Shown here: positions 26,466-35,298 of the stretch, piece after piece
Numbering within the stretch: position 1 is the first letter of the stretch
Layout: each line of letters starts with the position of its first letter
Notes under the pieces: generated by a model
The model's input: only the letters and a program-made list of their open reading frames with translations
Told to the model about the DNA's origin: nothing
Databases searched by the model: none
Source of the DNA: Bordetella sp. LUAb4
GTDB taxonomy: Bacteria; Pseudomonadota; Gammaproteobacteria; Burkholderiales; Burkholderiaceae_B
Length of the DNA stretch: 64,000 nucleotides
Direction: 5' to 3'
Assembly (NCBI RefSeq): GCF_021325795.1
Contig: NZ_JAHPZX010000012.1
Location: 1-64,000 of the forward strand
Translations under genes and position numbers: made by a program

Positions 26466-27527
26466 TCAGGATTTCGCGGGCGCCGTCTCGTGGTCTATGG
26501 CGCGGTACTTTTCCACCGCGTGCTTGAGGATAGCACCGAACGCTTCCGGGCTAGCGCTGGGCTTCACCTCTATGCCCTGCTTGCCCAGCACCGCCTCGGT
26601 CTCCGGACGCCGCAGCACCTTGGCGATGGCATCGTGCAGCTTCGTCACCACCGGCGCGGGTGTCTTGGCCGGCGCCAGGATGGCGTTGAACGTATCGTCC
26701 TCGAAGCCCGGCAAACCGGCCTCGGCGATGGTCGGCACATCAGGTAGCAGCTTCGACCGGGTCGTGGTGGTCACGCCCAACGCGTTGAGTTTTCCGGCCT
26801 TCACGTAGGTACCTGATGTGCTCACCTGGTCGAACATGATCATGACCTGTCCACCCACCAGATCGGTCAGCGCCTGCGAATTGCCCTTGTACGAAACGCC
26901 CAGCATCTTCACGCCGGCCTGCTTGCTGAAGAGCTCCGCCGCGATGTATCCCGTCGACCCTACCCCAGACGACGCATAGGACACTTCGCCGGGATGGGCG
27001 CGGGCGCGGTCTATCAGCGCCTTGACCGTATGCTGCGGCACGGAGGGATGGGCCACCAGCACCATGGGAATCTGGCAGGTCTGCGTCACCGGCGCGAAAT
27101 CCGCGATAGGGTCATAGCCGGCGTCCGGCACGAATTGCGGCGCGGAGACGAAGGTGTTGGCCACCGCCAGCAGCGTATAACCATCGGGCGCCGCGCGCGC
27201 CACCTCGCGAGTGCCCAGCAAACCGCTGGCGCCCGGCTTGTTTTCCACGATCACGGACTGGTGTAACTCCTCCGACAGCCCTTTCGCCACAAGGCGCGCC
27301 ACCAGGTCCACCGTGCCGCCGGCGGCGACCGGGACGATGATGCGTATGGGTTTGTTGGGATAGGCGTCGGCGGCGGCGACCGGCGCCCCTGCACAGCTCG
27401 CCGCCAGGGCGAAACAGCCCGCAAGCATGGCGGGCAACTTGCCTCCGGGCAAGCGCGCGCGCATGACTTCGCGCTTAGTCTCGCGCGTGCCGGAGCGCGC
27501 TGCGGAACCGCACACAAATATCTTCAT
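26466..27527 (-). CDS. Bug-family periplasmic substrate-binding protein
   Basis: 353 residues of the tripartite tricarboxylate transporter receptor (Bug) family. The mature start is YPNKPIRIIVPVAAGGTVDLVAR, with VENKPGASGLLGTREVARAAPDGYTLL following. A long basic N-region precedes the hydrophobic signal core (LAGCFALAASCAGAPVAAA). AGGAGA lies before the ATG at 27527. Relatives bind carboxylates and often work without an adjacent TctA/TctB. Its operon with an amidohydrolase and a class II aldolase suggests an aromatic- or sugar-derived carboxylate ligand. Confidence 0.9.
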   Translation of the reverse strand: MKIFVCGSAARSGTRETKREVMRARLPGGKLPAMLAGCFALAASCAGAPVAAADAYPNKPIRIIVPVAAGGTVDLVARLVAKGLSEELHQSVIVENKPGASGLLGTREVARAAPDGYTLLAVANTFVSAPQFVPDAGYDPIADFAPVTQTCQIPMVLVAHPSVPQHTVKALIDRARAHPGEVSYASSGVGSTGYIAAELFSKQAGVKMLGVSYKGNSQALTDLVGGQVMIMFDQVSTSGTYVKAGKLNALGVTTTTRSKLLPDVPTIAEAGLPGFEDDTFNAILAPAKTPAPVVTKLHDAIAKVLRRPETEAVLGKQGIEVKPSASPEAFGAILKHAVEKYRAIDHETAPAKS

Positions 27528-27663
27528 GATTGTCTCCTGATACTTATTATTTGCGTCATGACGCCACCAAGCCCCTTGCAGACCGCAGGCGGCGTGAGCG
27601 ACGTAAGCGCCTGGCCGGACTTCCGAATCACACGCGCCCCAGGCCTCCTCGCCCGGGCCACGC

Positions 27664-28566
27664 TTAGAACTCGTACAGACGCGCGGGGTTGTCAACGAGC
27701 AGCTTGCGCGCCTGTGCGGACGTCGCCGCCCATTCCAGGCAGCGCGCCATGGCCCGTTCATCGTCTTCCGCACGAAACGGCGTGATTTCATCCAAGGGCT
27801 TGGGCATGCCTGCAGCCGTTCCGGGGTGCGGCCAATCGGATCCCCACAGCACCCGATCCGGATTGGCGGCGATGAGCGCCCGCGCCAACTCAACCGCGTC
27901 GGTGTAATCCGCCAGCCGCGAAATCCGGTACGGCGCGGACAGCTTCACATACACACGCCCGCTCGCCACGGCTTCGCACAACATCGCGAAACCCGGCTGG
28001 GCTATCCCCTGCTCCGCCTGCGCCCGCCCAAAATGGTCGACGACCAAGGTCACGGGCAAAGCCGTCAACGCATCGGCCAGCGCCGCCAACGTCTTCAGAT
28101 TCGTAAAGGTCTGCACGTGCCAACCCAGGCCGGCAACGCGCTTTGCGGCCCAGAACAGGCGCTCGCGCGCATGTTCCGGGTCGTGCTGCCCGGTCGTCTC
28201 CAGGTTCACTCGAACGCCGCGCACCCCCGCGGCGTGCATGGCGCGCAGGGCTTCATCGGAAGTCGATTCATCGATCACCGCCACCGCCCGCCCCGCCTTG
28301 CCCAGCCGCGCCACCGCGTCCAGGGTGCAGCGGTTGTCCGCGCCATAGGCGCTCGGCTGTACGATCACCATGCGGTCGACGCCGATGCGCGCGTGCAGCG
28401 CCAACAATTCATCCAGCGTCGCCGCCGCCGGCGTATAGGTGCGCGCGGAATCCCAGGGGTAACGCGTTCCGTCATCGAAAACGTGGACGTGGCAATCGCA
28501 GGCGCCCGCAAAGCGCACCAGCGCGGTGGGGCCATCCCCGCGCGGCGTGGCCGTCGTTGCATTCAT
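27664..28566 (-). CDS. amidohydrolase-fold lactonase-like enzyme (LigI/PDC hydrolase group)
   Basis: 300 residues of the amidohydrolase_2 family. The N-terminal metal motif CDCHVHVFD and the C-terminal VLWGSDWPHPG are characteristic of the group containing 2-pyrone-4,6-dicarboxylate lactonase and 4-sulfomuconolactonase. It probably opens a lactone or hydrolyses a cyclic carboxylate in the cytoplasm. The ATG at 28566 has GAGGAG immediately upstream, so the longer frame is rejected. It starts 11 bp after the aldolase stop, and the Bug gene follows. Confidence 0.85.
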   Translation of the reverse strand: MNATTATPRGDGPTALVRFAGACDCHVHVFDDGTRYPWDSARTYTPAAATLDELLALHARIGVDRMVIVQPSAYGADNRCTLDAVARLGKAGRAVAVIDESTSDEALRAMHAAGVRGVRVNLETTGQHDPEHARERLFWAAKRVAGLGWHVQTFTNLKTLAALADALTALPVTLVVDHFGRAQAEQGIAQPGFAMLCEAVASGRVYVKLSAPYRISRLADYTDAVELARALIAANPDRVLWGSDWPHPGTAAGMPKPLDEITPFRAEDDERAMARCLEWAATSAQARKLLVDNPARLYEF

Positions 28567-28577
28567 GGCGGCTCCTC

Positions 28578-29372
28578 TCAGGCAGCGTAGGAGGGATAGC
28601 CGCCAGGCTCGGCGTCGAGCAGGCGCAGCATCGCATGCCACTCGAGCTCACCGTAGGGACGCCGCGTGCCGGGTTGGTACAGATGCGCGGCACGTTCCAA
28701 CACCTCGTTGCCGGGCACCGCGACGTTCTCCATGCCACCCGCCATGGCGTCGACCTGGGCGCGACAGGACATCTCCAGCTGATACATCAGGTTGAAGGCC
28801 TGGGCGATGGACGCGCCGCAGACCAGCAGCCCGTGATTGCGCAGGATCATGGCGTTGTGCTCGCCAAGGTCCTGGACCAGACGTTGCTGTTCCGACAAAT
28901 CGATGGCTGGACCCTCGAAGCCGTGATAGCCGATGTGCCCATGGAAACGCGAAGCGGTTTGCGTGATCGGCAAGAGGCCGCTGCGCATGGCCGATATGGC
29001 CATGCCGGCGCGCGTGTGCGTGTGGATCACACAGTGCACATCCGGCCGCGCTCGATGAATACAACCATGGATGACATAGCCGGAGCGATTGATGCCGTAG
29101 TCCGTGTCCGGCTTGCGCAGCACGTTGCCGTCCAGGTCGATCTCGACCAGATTCGAGGCGGTGATCTCCTTGTACAGCAAGCCGTAGAGGTTGATCAGCA
29201 GGCTGCCGGGCTTGCCGGGAATCTGCGCGGTGATGTGGTTGTAGATCATGTCGGTCATGCCATAACGATCCATCAGCCGGTAACAGGCCGCCAGATCGCA
29301 ACGCGCGCGCCACTCCTCGGGCGAGACCTCGTCGCGCAGCGATGGAAAGTCGGTGCCATATCGGGTGTTCAT
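28578..29372 (-). CDS. class II aldolase/adducin-family protein
   Basis: 264 residues. The zinc-site pair is visible in CVIHTHTRAGMAIS and a third His in LRNHGLLVCG. YNHITAQIPGKPGSLLIN matches the phosphate or substrate loop of the aldolase_II/adducin group. Members act as aldolases, decarboxylases or epimerases on small hydroxy acids or sugars. It is the first gene of a minus-strand operon (aldolase, amidohydrolase, Bug protein) and is divergent from a LysR regulator 157 bp away. Confidence 0.88.
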   Translation of the reverse strand: MNTRYGTDFPSLRDEVSPEEWRARCDLAACYRLMDRYGMTDMIYNHITAQIPGKPGSLLINLYGLLYKEITASNLVEIDLDGNVLRKPDTDYGINRSGYVIHGCIHRARPDVHCVIHTHTRAGMAISAMRSGLLPITQTASRFHGHIGYHGFEGPAIDLSEQQRLVQDLGEHNAMILRNHGLLVCGASIAQAFNLMYQLEMSCRAQVDAMAGGMENVAVPGNEVLERAAHLYQPGTRRPYGELEWHAMLRLLDAEPGGYPSYAA

Positions 29373-29529
29373 CTATGTCTCCTGCCCCAATAGCGTAGTA
29401 AAAGTAATGAGTTCCGGAAGCACTCCCGTCCGCGGGTTCAGCAGCAGCGGGAACTTGTGCCGATGTTAGGCATCCGCCACGCCGCGCACCATCGAGAATT
29501 TTTCAAAGCCGCATGAGCAAAGCTAATAG

Positions 29530-30447
29530 ATGAATCCGCTACTGCCTCCTCTCAATCCGCTCCGAGTCTTCGAAAGCGTGGCGCGTCATCTGAGCTTCAC
29601 CGAGGCCGCGCAGGAACTGCACATCACGCAGGGCGCGGTCAGCCATCAGATCAAGGCGCTCGAATCCTGGCTGGGTTTCGCGTTGCTGGAACGGGGCGGC
29701 CGCCGGTTGCGCCTGACGCGTGGGGGCGAAAACTATGCGGCCGCCCTGATCCAGGCCTTCGCCCAGATCACCGGCGCCACGCGCGAACTGGTCACGACGG
29801 GTGCCAAGCAAGTGCTGACCGTGCGCGGACACACGACCTTGTTCGTGCGCTGGCTGATTCCCCTGCTACCGGCTTTCCAGGCGGCGCATCCGGACATCAA
29901 TGTGCGCCTGAGCAGCGCGGTGGAAGGCGTGGACTTCGCCCGCGAGAATGCGGACATGGGCATCGTCTACGGCGACGGGCCCTGGGAGGGATTACGCGAC
30001 GACTTGCTGTTCAGCGACGAGCTCACGCCCGTACTGGCGCCCGAGTTGGCGCGTCGGCTGCCCACCCCGTGCACGACCGAAGCCTTGCTCGAACTGCCTC
30101 TGCTGCACTCCAATCGCCGTCCGCAACACTGGCCGGACTGGATCCGGCTGGCAGGCGCACAGCGCGGCGTCGCGCCCGGCGACATGTACTACGAAGACCT
30201 GAGCATCATCTACCAATGCGCCACCGAAGGCCTGGGCGTGGCCTTGGGCCAGGTGCGCTACCTGGAAAAGGATCTCGCGCAAGGAAGCCTGGTGGCACCG
30301 CATCCCTTGGTGCTGCGCCGTCCCCGGGGCTATCACCTGGTGTGTCCGTCTTCCCGTGGCGACGAACCGAAGATTGCCTGTTTCCGGGCATGGCTGACTT
30401 CCCAAGCCCGCTGCCAGGACCCGCAACATGCATTGGCATCCACGTGA
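29530..30447 (+). CDS. LysR family transcriptional regulator (GcvA-like)
   Basis: 305 residues. N-terminal HTH (NPLRVFESVARHLSFTEAAQEL, then ITQGAVSHQIKALE) and an effector domain with the GcvA-like EGVDFARENADMGIVYGDG segment. It is divergent from the aldolase operon and so is its likely controller. A T-N11-A operator is expected in 29373-29529, but I cannot single one out. Confidence 0.92.
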   Translation: MNPLLPPLNPLRVFESVARHLSFTEAAQELHITQGAVSHQIKALESWLGFALLERGGRRLRLTRGGENYAAALIQAFAQITGATRELVTTGAKQVLTVRGHTTLFVRWLIPLLPAFQAAHPDINVRLSSAVEGVDFARENADMGIVYGDGPWEGLRDDLLFSDELTPVLAPELARRLPTPCTTEALLELPLLHSNRRPQHWPDWIRLAGAQRGVAPGDMYYEDLSIIYQCATEGLGVALGQVRYLEKDLAQGSLVAPHPLVLRRPRGYHLVCPSSRGDEPKIACFRAWLTSQARCQDPQHALAST

Positions 30448-30500
30448 AGATTTTGTACAGTGGGTCTTTCCCTCAAATGACACGTTTCGAGTGACCCTCC

Positions 30501-31463
30501 ATGGCTTACGATCCGGGTATCCAGACTTACGTAGATCGCTTGCGCGAGGCGCTTGGAGAGATGGGAGCACTCGGAAACCTGACCTTGGCGCAAATGCGCG
30601 CAAGAGCCGATCGCTCCGGCGCACTGGTCAAGGAGCCTTATCCGGCGTCGCTCGAAGTGAGCGATACGTATATGGTGCTGCCCGGCCGCGAAATTCCCGT
30701 ACGGGTATACCGGCCGCGCGCGGATGGGCCACTGCCCGCCATCGTCTACCTCCATGGCGGAAGCTTCATGGCCGGCAGTCCCGGCAGCCATGACTTCATT
30801 ACGGCCAGCCTGGCCTGCAATACGGGCGCGCAGGTATTAAGCGTGCATTACCGGCGGGCACCCGAGAACCCTTATCCCGCACCTACCGACGACGCCTATG
30901 AAGCCTTGTGCTGGGCTGCACGCGAGGCGGACCTGCTTCGCATCGATCCGAACCGTCTCGCCGTGGCGGGCGACAGCGCCGGTGGCAATTTGGCCGCCGC
31001 GTGCGCGCTGCTGGCGCGTGATCGCGGCGGCCCCGCACTATGCATGCAGGCTTTGATCTATCCGACCCTGGATGCCGACTTCGATACGCATAGCTATCTG
31101 CACAATACCGAAGACGCTTTCCTGACGCGCCAGGCCATGGCCGCCGCCCTGAAATCCTTCCTGCCGTCGGACCCGGCCAGGCAGGACGGCTATGCGCTAC
31201 CCATGCGCGCGGCCGACCATACCGGCTTGCCGCCCGCGTATCTCATGCTGGCCGACCACGATCCATTACTGGACGACGGCACGCGCTATGCCGAGAAACT
31301 ACGCGCCGCGGGTGGGACGGCGCAGGTCAGCATCGGCAAAGGCATGATCCACGGCTTTTTGCGGGCGCGACGGTCGAGCGCGGCGGCGGACGCCGAGTTC
31401 CACCAGATGTGCGCGGCCTTGCGCCAGGCGCTGGCGCTGCCGCAACCGGCAGCGCGCTGGTAA
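30501..31463 (+). CDS. alpha/beta hydrolase, hormone-sensitive-lipase-type esterase
   Basis: 320 residues. Oxyanion motif YLHGGSFMAGS, nucleophile elbow VAGDSAGGNLAAA, and later DHDPLLDDG and MIHGFLR supply the Asp and His of the triad. No signal peptide, so cytoplasmic. By family it hydrolyses short- to medium-chain esters. It ends one base before the convergent IclR gene. With the BVMO and SDR encoded just beyond, it could hydrolyse the ester produced by Baeyer-Villiger oxidation. Confidence 0.9.
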   Translation: MAYDPGIQTYVDRLREALGEMGALGNLTLAQMRARADRSGALVKEPYPASLEVSDTYMVLPGREIPVRVYRPRADGPLPAIVYLHGGSFMAGSPGSHDFITASLACNTGAQVLSVHYRRAPENPYPAPTDDAYEALCWAAREADLLRIDPNRLAVAGDSAGGNLAAACALLARDRGGPALCMQALIYPTLDADFDTHSYLHNTEDAFLTRQAMAAALKSFLPSDPARQDGYALPMRAADHTGLPPAYLMLADHDPLLDDGTRYAEKLRAAGGTAQVSIGKGMIHGFLRARRSSAAADAEFHQMCAALRQALALPQPAARW

Positions 31464-31464
31464 A

Positions 31465-32268
31465 TCAGTCGAGCCGCAGCCGCCCCAGCTCTGGAGAAAT
31501 ACGGTCCGAAAATGCGAGCATCGCTTCCGCCACTTCGGCGATCTTCTGCTCATTCATCGTGTAGCTGAAATTCGCGGCGGTCAGCACCAGCGCCAGGGGT
31601 CCGGCCTGGGAAAAAATCGGCACCGCGATTTGCGTCAGTCCACTGCGCCTGTCGCCCGGGTCCAAGGCAAATCCGCGGCTTTTCGTTGTTTTGATGCGCT
31701 CGACATATTCTTCGAAGGATGGCTGTCGAAACCATTCCGTTTGGCCGTATGCGGACTCGATCAGTTCCGGCGATGCGCCGGAAAATGCGGCCATCACCAG
31801 CCCTGAAGCCCCTGAGAACCGGGGCGATCGGCGGCCCACGCTGAAGTAGCTGTCGACGCGAAATCCACCGCCCACGAAGTCGAGCAGCACCAGGTCATAG
31901 CTCTTTTCCACTTTCGCCAGTGCGACCGTCACGCCCACGCGTTCAGCCAGCGAAAACATCTCGGGCCTGATCACATCGAGCAGTCCGCTCGTGCGCAAGA
32001 CCCCATGCGCCAACTCCAGCACCATGATTCCTATGCTGTAGGTCTGGTCACGTTCGTTGTAGGCAACGAGACCCTCGCGCTGCAGCGTGCGAAGAATATT
32101 GAAAGCCGTTCCACGATGCAATCCCGTCTCGCGGGCGACTTCGCTTGCCCGTTGAGGACGCTGCGCCTGGTGCAAGGCCCGCACGACAGCCAGCCCTGAA
32201 ATGATCGCCCCTACCGGTTTGCCGACGACGCGCTCGGCATCGCCCTCGGTTTCGTGCTCTGTAGTCAA
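31465..32268 (-). CDS. IclR family transcriptional regulator
   Basis: 267 residues. Winged HTH (RASEVARETGLHRGTAFNILRTLQREGL) and a C-terminal effector domain typical of IclR (SGLTQIAVPIFSQAGPLALVLTAA). It is the last gene of the minus-strand group BVMO-SDR-IclR. It probably controls this group and the divergent Bug gene, whose promoter region carries several short palindromes. Confidence 0.9.
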   Translation of the reverse strand: MTTEHETEGDAERVVGKPVGAIISGLAVVRALHQAQRPQRASEVARETGLHRGTAFNILRTLQREGLVAYNERDQTYSIGIMVLELAHGVLRTSGLLDVIRPEMFSLAERVGVTVALAKVEKSYDLVLLDFVGGGFRVDSYFSVGRRSPRFSGASGLVMAAFSGASPELIESAYGQTEWFRQPSFEEYVERIKTTKSRGFALDPGDRRSGLTQIAVPIFSQAGPLALVLTAANFSYTMNEQKIAEVAEAMLAFSDRISPELGRLRLD

Positions 32269-32429
32269 AATGTATGCTTCCTGTCACACCCTTGTATGCC
32301 GCCCACCACGCGCTTGACCCTGGGCGCCGGCGCCAAGCCACCCTTGGAAACCGCAGTGCTCCCGGGCGAAATAGTAATCCCTTCAGCAGGGCATCTGGAA
32401 GGGGCGCGCCTGGACATACCGCCCGGGTA

Positions 32430-33188
32430 TCAGGACGCCAACGGCACTCCTGCTGTCGACCCACCATCGACGGCGAGCGTCGTGCCGGTAATGAAAGACG
32501 CCTGGTCCGAGCATAAAAACGCAATCGCCTGCACGACGTCGGCCGGGATGCACATGCGGCCCAGAGGCGTGGCCGAGGTCAAGGTGAACTTTCCTTCGGA
32601 AGGACTCGCCAGGATCTTTTTCGTCATCGGTGTATCGAGCATGCTGGGCGCCACGCAGTTCACCCGCAGTTGCCTGTGGGCGACTTCCAGCGCCAGCGTT
32701 CGCACCAGGAATTGCAGGGCGGCTTTGGATGCGGCATAGGCACCATTGCCCGCCTTCGGGCGCTGCCCCGCCGCCGAGGAAACAGCCACGATCGCTCCGC
32801 CAATGTCCGGAAAATAAGGCTCCGCCGCCTGGAAGCATCGCCAGAAGCCCTTGGTATTGACATCGAACGTCATGTCGTAATCGGCGTCCGTCATCTCGGA
32901 CAGGGTGGCCGGCAGCAGTACACCGGCGGTAAATACCAGCGCATCGACGCCTCCGTGCCCGGCCGCCCCCTGGGCGAAGGCAAGCTGAAGGCTCGCGGGC
33001 TCCCTGATATCCGCGGCGTAGCCCTGCACTCGCGCGCCGGGCACCGCCAGCGTGCGTTTCGCCACCTCGACTTTCTCTGCGCTGACGTCGACGATCGTCG
33101 TGGCGGCGCCGCATGCGATGAAATGGCGCGCCGCCGCCAAGCCGATTCCCGATGCGCCGCCGACCACGAATACGCTCTTGCCTATCAT
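32430..33188 (-). CDS. short-chain dehydrogenase/reductase
   Basis: 252 residues of the classical SDR family. Cofactor motif VVGGASGIGLAAA and active site YAASKAA (Tyr and Lys), with the catalytic Ser region AVSSAAGQRP. D38-region VDVSAEK suggests NAD preference. The ATG at 33188 overlaps the BVMO stop as ATGA and has AAGGA 6 nt upstream; an ATG two codons earlier sits too close to that site. In this context it may oxidise an alcohol to the ketone used by the BVMO. Confidence 0.9.
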   Translation of the reverse strand: MIGKSVFVVGGASGIGLAAARHFIACGAATTIVDVSAEKVEVAKRTLAVPGARVQGYAADIREPASLQLAFAQGAAGHGGVDALVFTAGVLLPATLSEMTDADYDMTFDVNTKGFWRCFQAAEPYFPDIGGAIVAVSSAAGQRPKAGNGAYAASKAALQFLVRTLALEVAHRQLRVNCVAPSMLDTPMTKKILASPSEGKFTLTSATPLGRMCIPADVVQAIAFLCSDQASFITGTTLAVDGGSTAGVPLAS

Positions 33189-34879
33189 GTCCATTCCTTC
33201 TGGCCGTGGGCCGCAAGCGTGGACGCGGGTGCCGGAAGCTCGCGCAGATCGAAGCCGCGATAGCCGTCCGCGGCCACCTCGTCGCAGATTTTTATATAGG
33301 CCGGCACGCCCGCCACATAAGGCATGAATACCCGGGGCTTGCCTGGAATGTTCGCGCCCACATACCAGGAGTTGGTCGCCTTCGGGAAGAGCGTCTTGTT
33401 GGCGACCTCATTGACGTGCCGCACCCAATACGCCTCGGCATCCGCCGTCGGTTCTATCGTCGCGACGTGCTTCTCCCGCAGATGCGCCAGGCAATCCGCG
33501 ATCCATTCGATGTGCTGCTCGATCGCCGTGACCATATTCGCCTTCACCGAAGGACTTCCGGGGCCGGTCAGGATGAACATGTTTGGAAAACCATGCACCA
33601 TGAGGCCCAGATAGGTCGTGGGTCCGGCGGCCCACTTGTCATTCAGGCGCTCGCCTCCGCGACCGGTGATCGATATCTCTTTCAAGGCGCCTGTCATGGC
33701 GTCGAACCCGGTCGCGAAGGCGATCGCGTCCACCTCGTACTCGGCTTCCGTGGTTCGGATGCCCGTTTCCGTGATCTCCCGGATGGGCGTCCGGCGGGCG
33801 TCCACCAATGCGACGTTCCGCCGATTGAAGGTTTCGTAGTAGTCGGTATCCACGCACACCCTGCGCGACCCGATGGGATGATCGTGTGGTGTCAAGAGGT
33901 CGGCCACCACCGGATCCTTCACCTTCGAACGTATTTTCGCCGCCACGAACGAGGCCAGGCTTTCGTTCGCTTCTTCATTGCGCAACAGGTCGGTGAAGGC
34001 GCCCATCATGCGGGCGCTGCCCCCTTTCGCCCACAGCCGTTCGTAGAGACGCAGCCGCTCTTCTTGCGGCACGTCGAGGGCCGACATGGTTGGAATCGCA
34101 ACGCGTGACATGCCGGCCGCCTGTTTGCGAGCCGCCTTGCGAAGTTCGGGGTAGTGCTGCTTCTGCTCGCGCTCTTCATCTTCGCGCATAGGATGATTGT
34201 TCGCCGGGACGCTGAAATTCGGCGTTCGCTGGAAGACCGTGACGTGGCTGGCCTGGGCAGCCAGCTTGGGCAGCATCTGCACCCCGGTAGCGCCGGTTCC
34301 TATCAACGCCACCCGCTTGCCGGTGAAGTCGACACCTTCCTTCGGCCAACGGGCCGAGTGATGCCATTCGCCCTTGAAGCGCTCGATGCCGGGGAAATCG
34401 GGCACTCGCGGCGCCGACAGGTTGCCACTGGCCATGATGCAAAAGCGGGCCTCCACGGCGGGGCCACGGTCGGTGCAAGCCTGCCACGACGCGCGGCGCT
34501 CGTCGAACTGCATTGCCGTGACGCGAGTTTCGAAGCGGATATCGCTCCGCAAATCGAAGCGGTCGGCGACATGGTTCAAGTAGGCGAGTATCTCCGGCTG
34601 TTCGGCATAGCGGTGCGACCAACTCCATTCCTGCTGCAGGTCATTCGAAAAGGAGTACGAATAGTCCAGGCTTTCGACGTCGCAGCGCGCCCCGGGATAG
34701 CGATTCCAGAACCATGTCCCGCCGACCCCGTCGGCCGCCTCGATGCAACGCACCCGCAGGCCGAGCTTGCGCATCCGGTAGATGGCATACAGGCCACCAA
34801 AACCGGCCCCTACGATCAAGACATCGACGCGTTCCGGCGCGGCTTGTCCACCCGACTTCGATTGGGAGCTCTCAGGCAT
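33185..34879 (-). CDS. Baeyer-Villiger monooxygenase (class B flavoprotein)
   Basis: 564 residues. FAD motif VLIVGAGFGGLYAIYR at the N-terminus, the BVMO fingerprint FKGEWHHSARWP (FxGxxxHxxxWP), and NADPH motif VALIGTGATGVQ are all visible. It should insert one oxygen of O2 into a ketone to give an ester or lactone, using NADPH and FAD, in the cytoplasm. Length and motifs fit the cyclohexanone/phenylacetone monooxygenase group. It is the first gene of the BVMO-SDR-IclR operon, divergent from a Bug binding protein. Confidence 0.93.
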   Translation of the reverse strand: MPESSQSKSGGQAAPERVDVLIVGAGFGGLYAIYRMRKLGLRVRCIEAADGVGGTWFWNRYPGARCDVESLDYSYSFSNDLQQEWSWSHRYAEQPEILAYLNHVADRFDLRSDIRFETRVTAMQFDERRASWQACTDRGPAVEARFCIMASGNLSAPRVPDFPGIERFKGEWHHSARWPKEGVDFTGKRVALIGTGATGVQMLPKLAAQASHVTVFQRTPNFSVPANNHPMREDEEREQKQHYPELRKAARKQAAGMSRVAIPTMSALDVPQEERLRLYERLWAKGGSARMMGAFTDLLRNEEANESLASFVAAKIRSKVKDPVVADLLTPHDHPIGSRRVCVDTDYYETFNRRNVALVDARRTPIREITETGIRTTEAEYEVDAIAFATGFDAMTGALKEISITGRGGERLNDKWAAGPTTYLGLMVHGFPNMFILTGPGSPSVKANMVTAIEQHIEWIADCLAHLREKHVATIEPTADAEAYWVRHVNEVANKTLFPKATNSWYVGANIPGKPRVFMPYVAGVPAYIKICDEVAADGYRGFDLRELPAPASTLAAHGQKEWT

Positions 34880-35298
34880 CTCACTTCCTCATAAGACAGT
34901 TGGCGTTTCCAGCCGGCGGGAGCGGGGCGTAGGCCGGACGTCGAAGCCGGGCCGAGGCCGGAATGCGCAGGTGAAACTTATCTTAGATAAGAATCCAGTT
35001 GTACGCAATAAGAAACTAACGTCTTCTATGCAAGACGTCTGGATAATTTTTAGATCTTGGATGACAGCCCGTATCCTTTGTAGAAGCCGATTGGAGCGGA
35101 TTCCCTACGGAATATGGCCTATCTCTCGAGGCGGGAGAGAAGACGCACACCGTGGCACCAATTTTTGTTTTCTATAGAAGACATATATTCTCGTTGAGTT
35201 TTTTATGTTTTTTGATTAGCCTGATTCGCAGGGCCCCATGATTCGCGTAAAAAAAGCGAACGCCACCGCCCGGAGACCGCCAAAAGGAGGCTGGTGAA
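34880..35298. promoter_or_regulatory. 419-bp divergent control region with several palindromes
   Basis: AT-rich region between the BVMO operon and the Bug gene. Palindromes: CTTATCT-T-AGATAAG (34977-34991); arms ACGTCTT and AAGACGT around a 6-nt spacer (35019-35038); TTCTATAGAA (35170-35179). The last two share a TTCTAT...AAGAC theme. These are candidate operators for the nearby IclR regulator and promoter elements in both directions. No gene seen. Confidence 0.6.
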
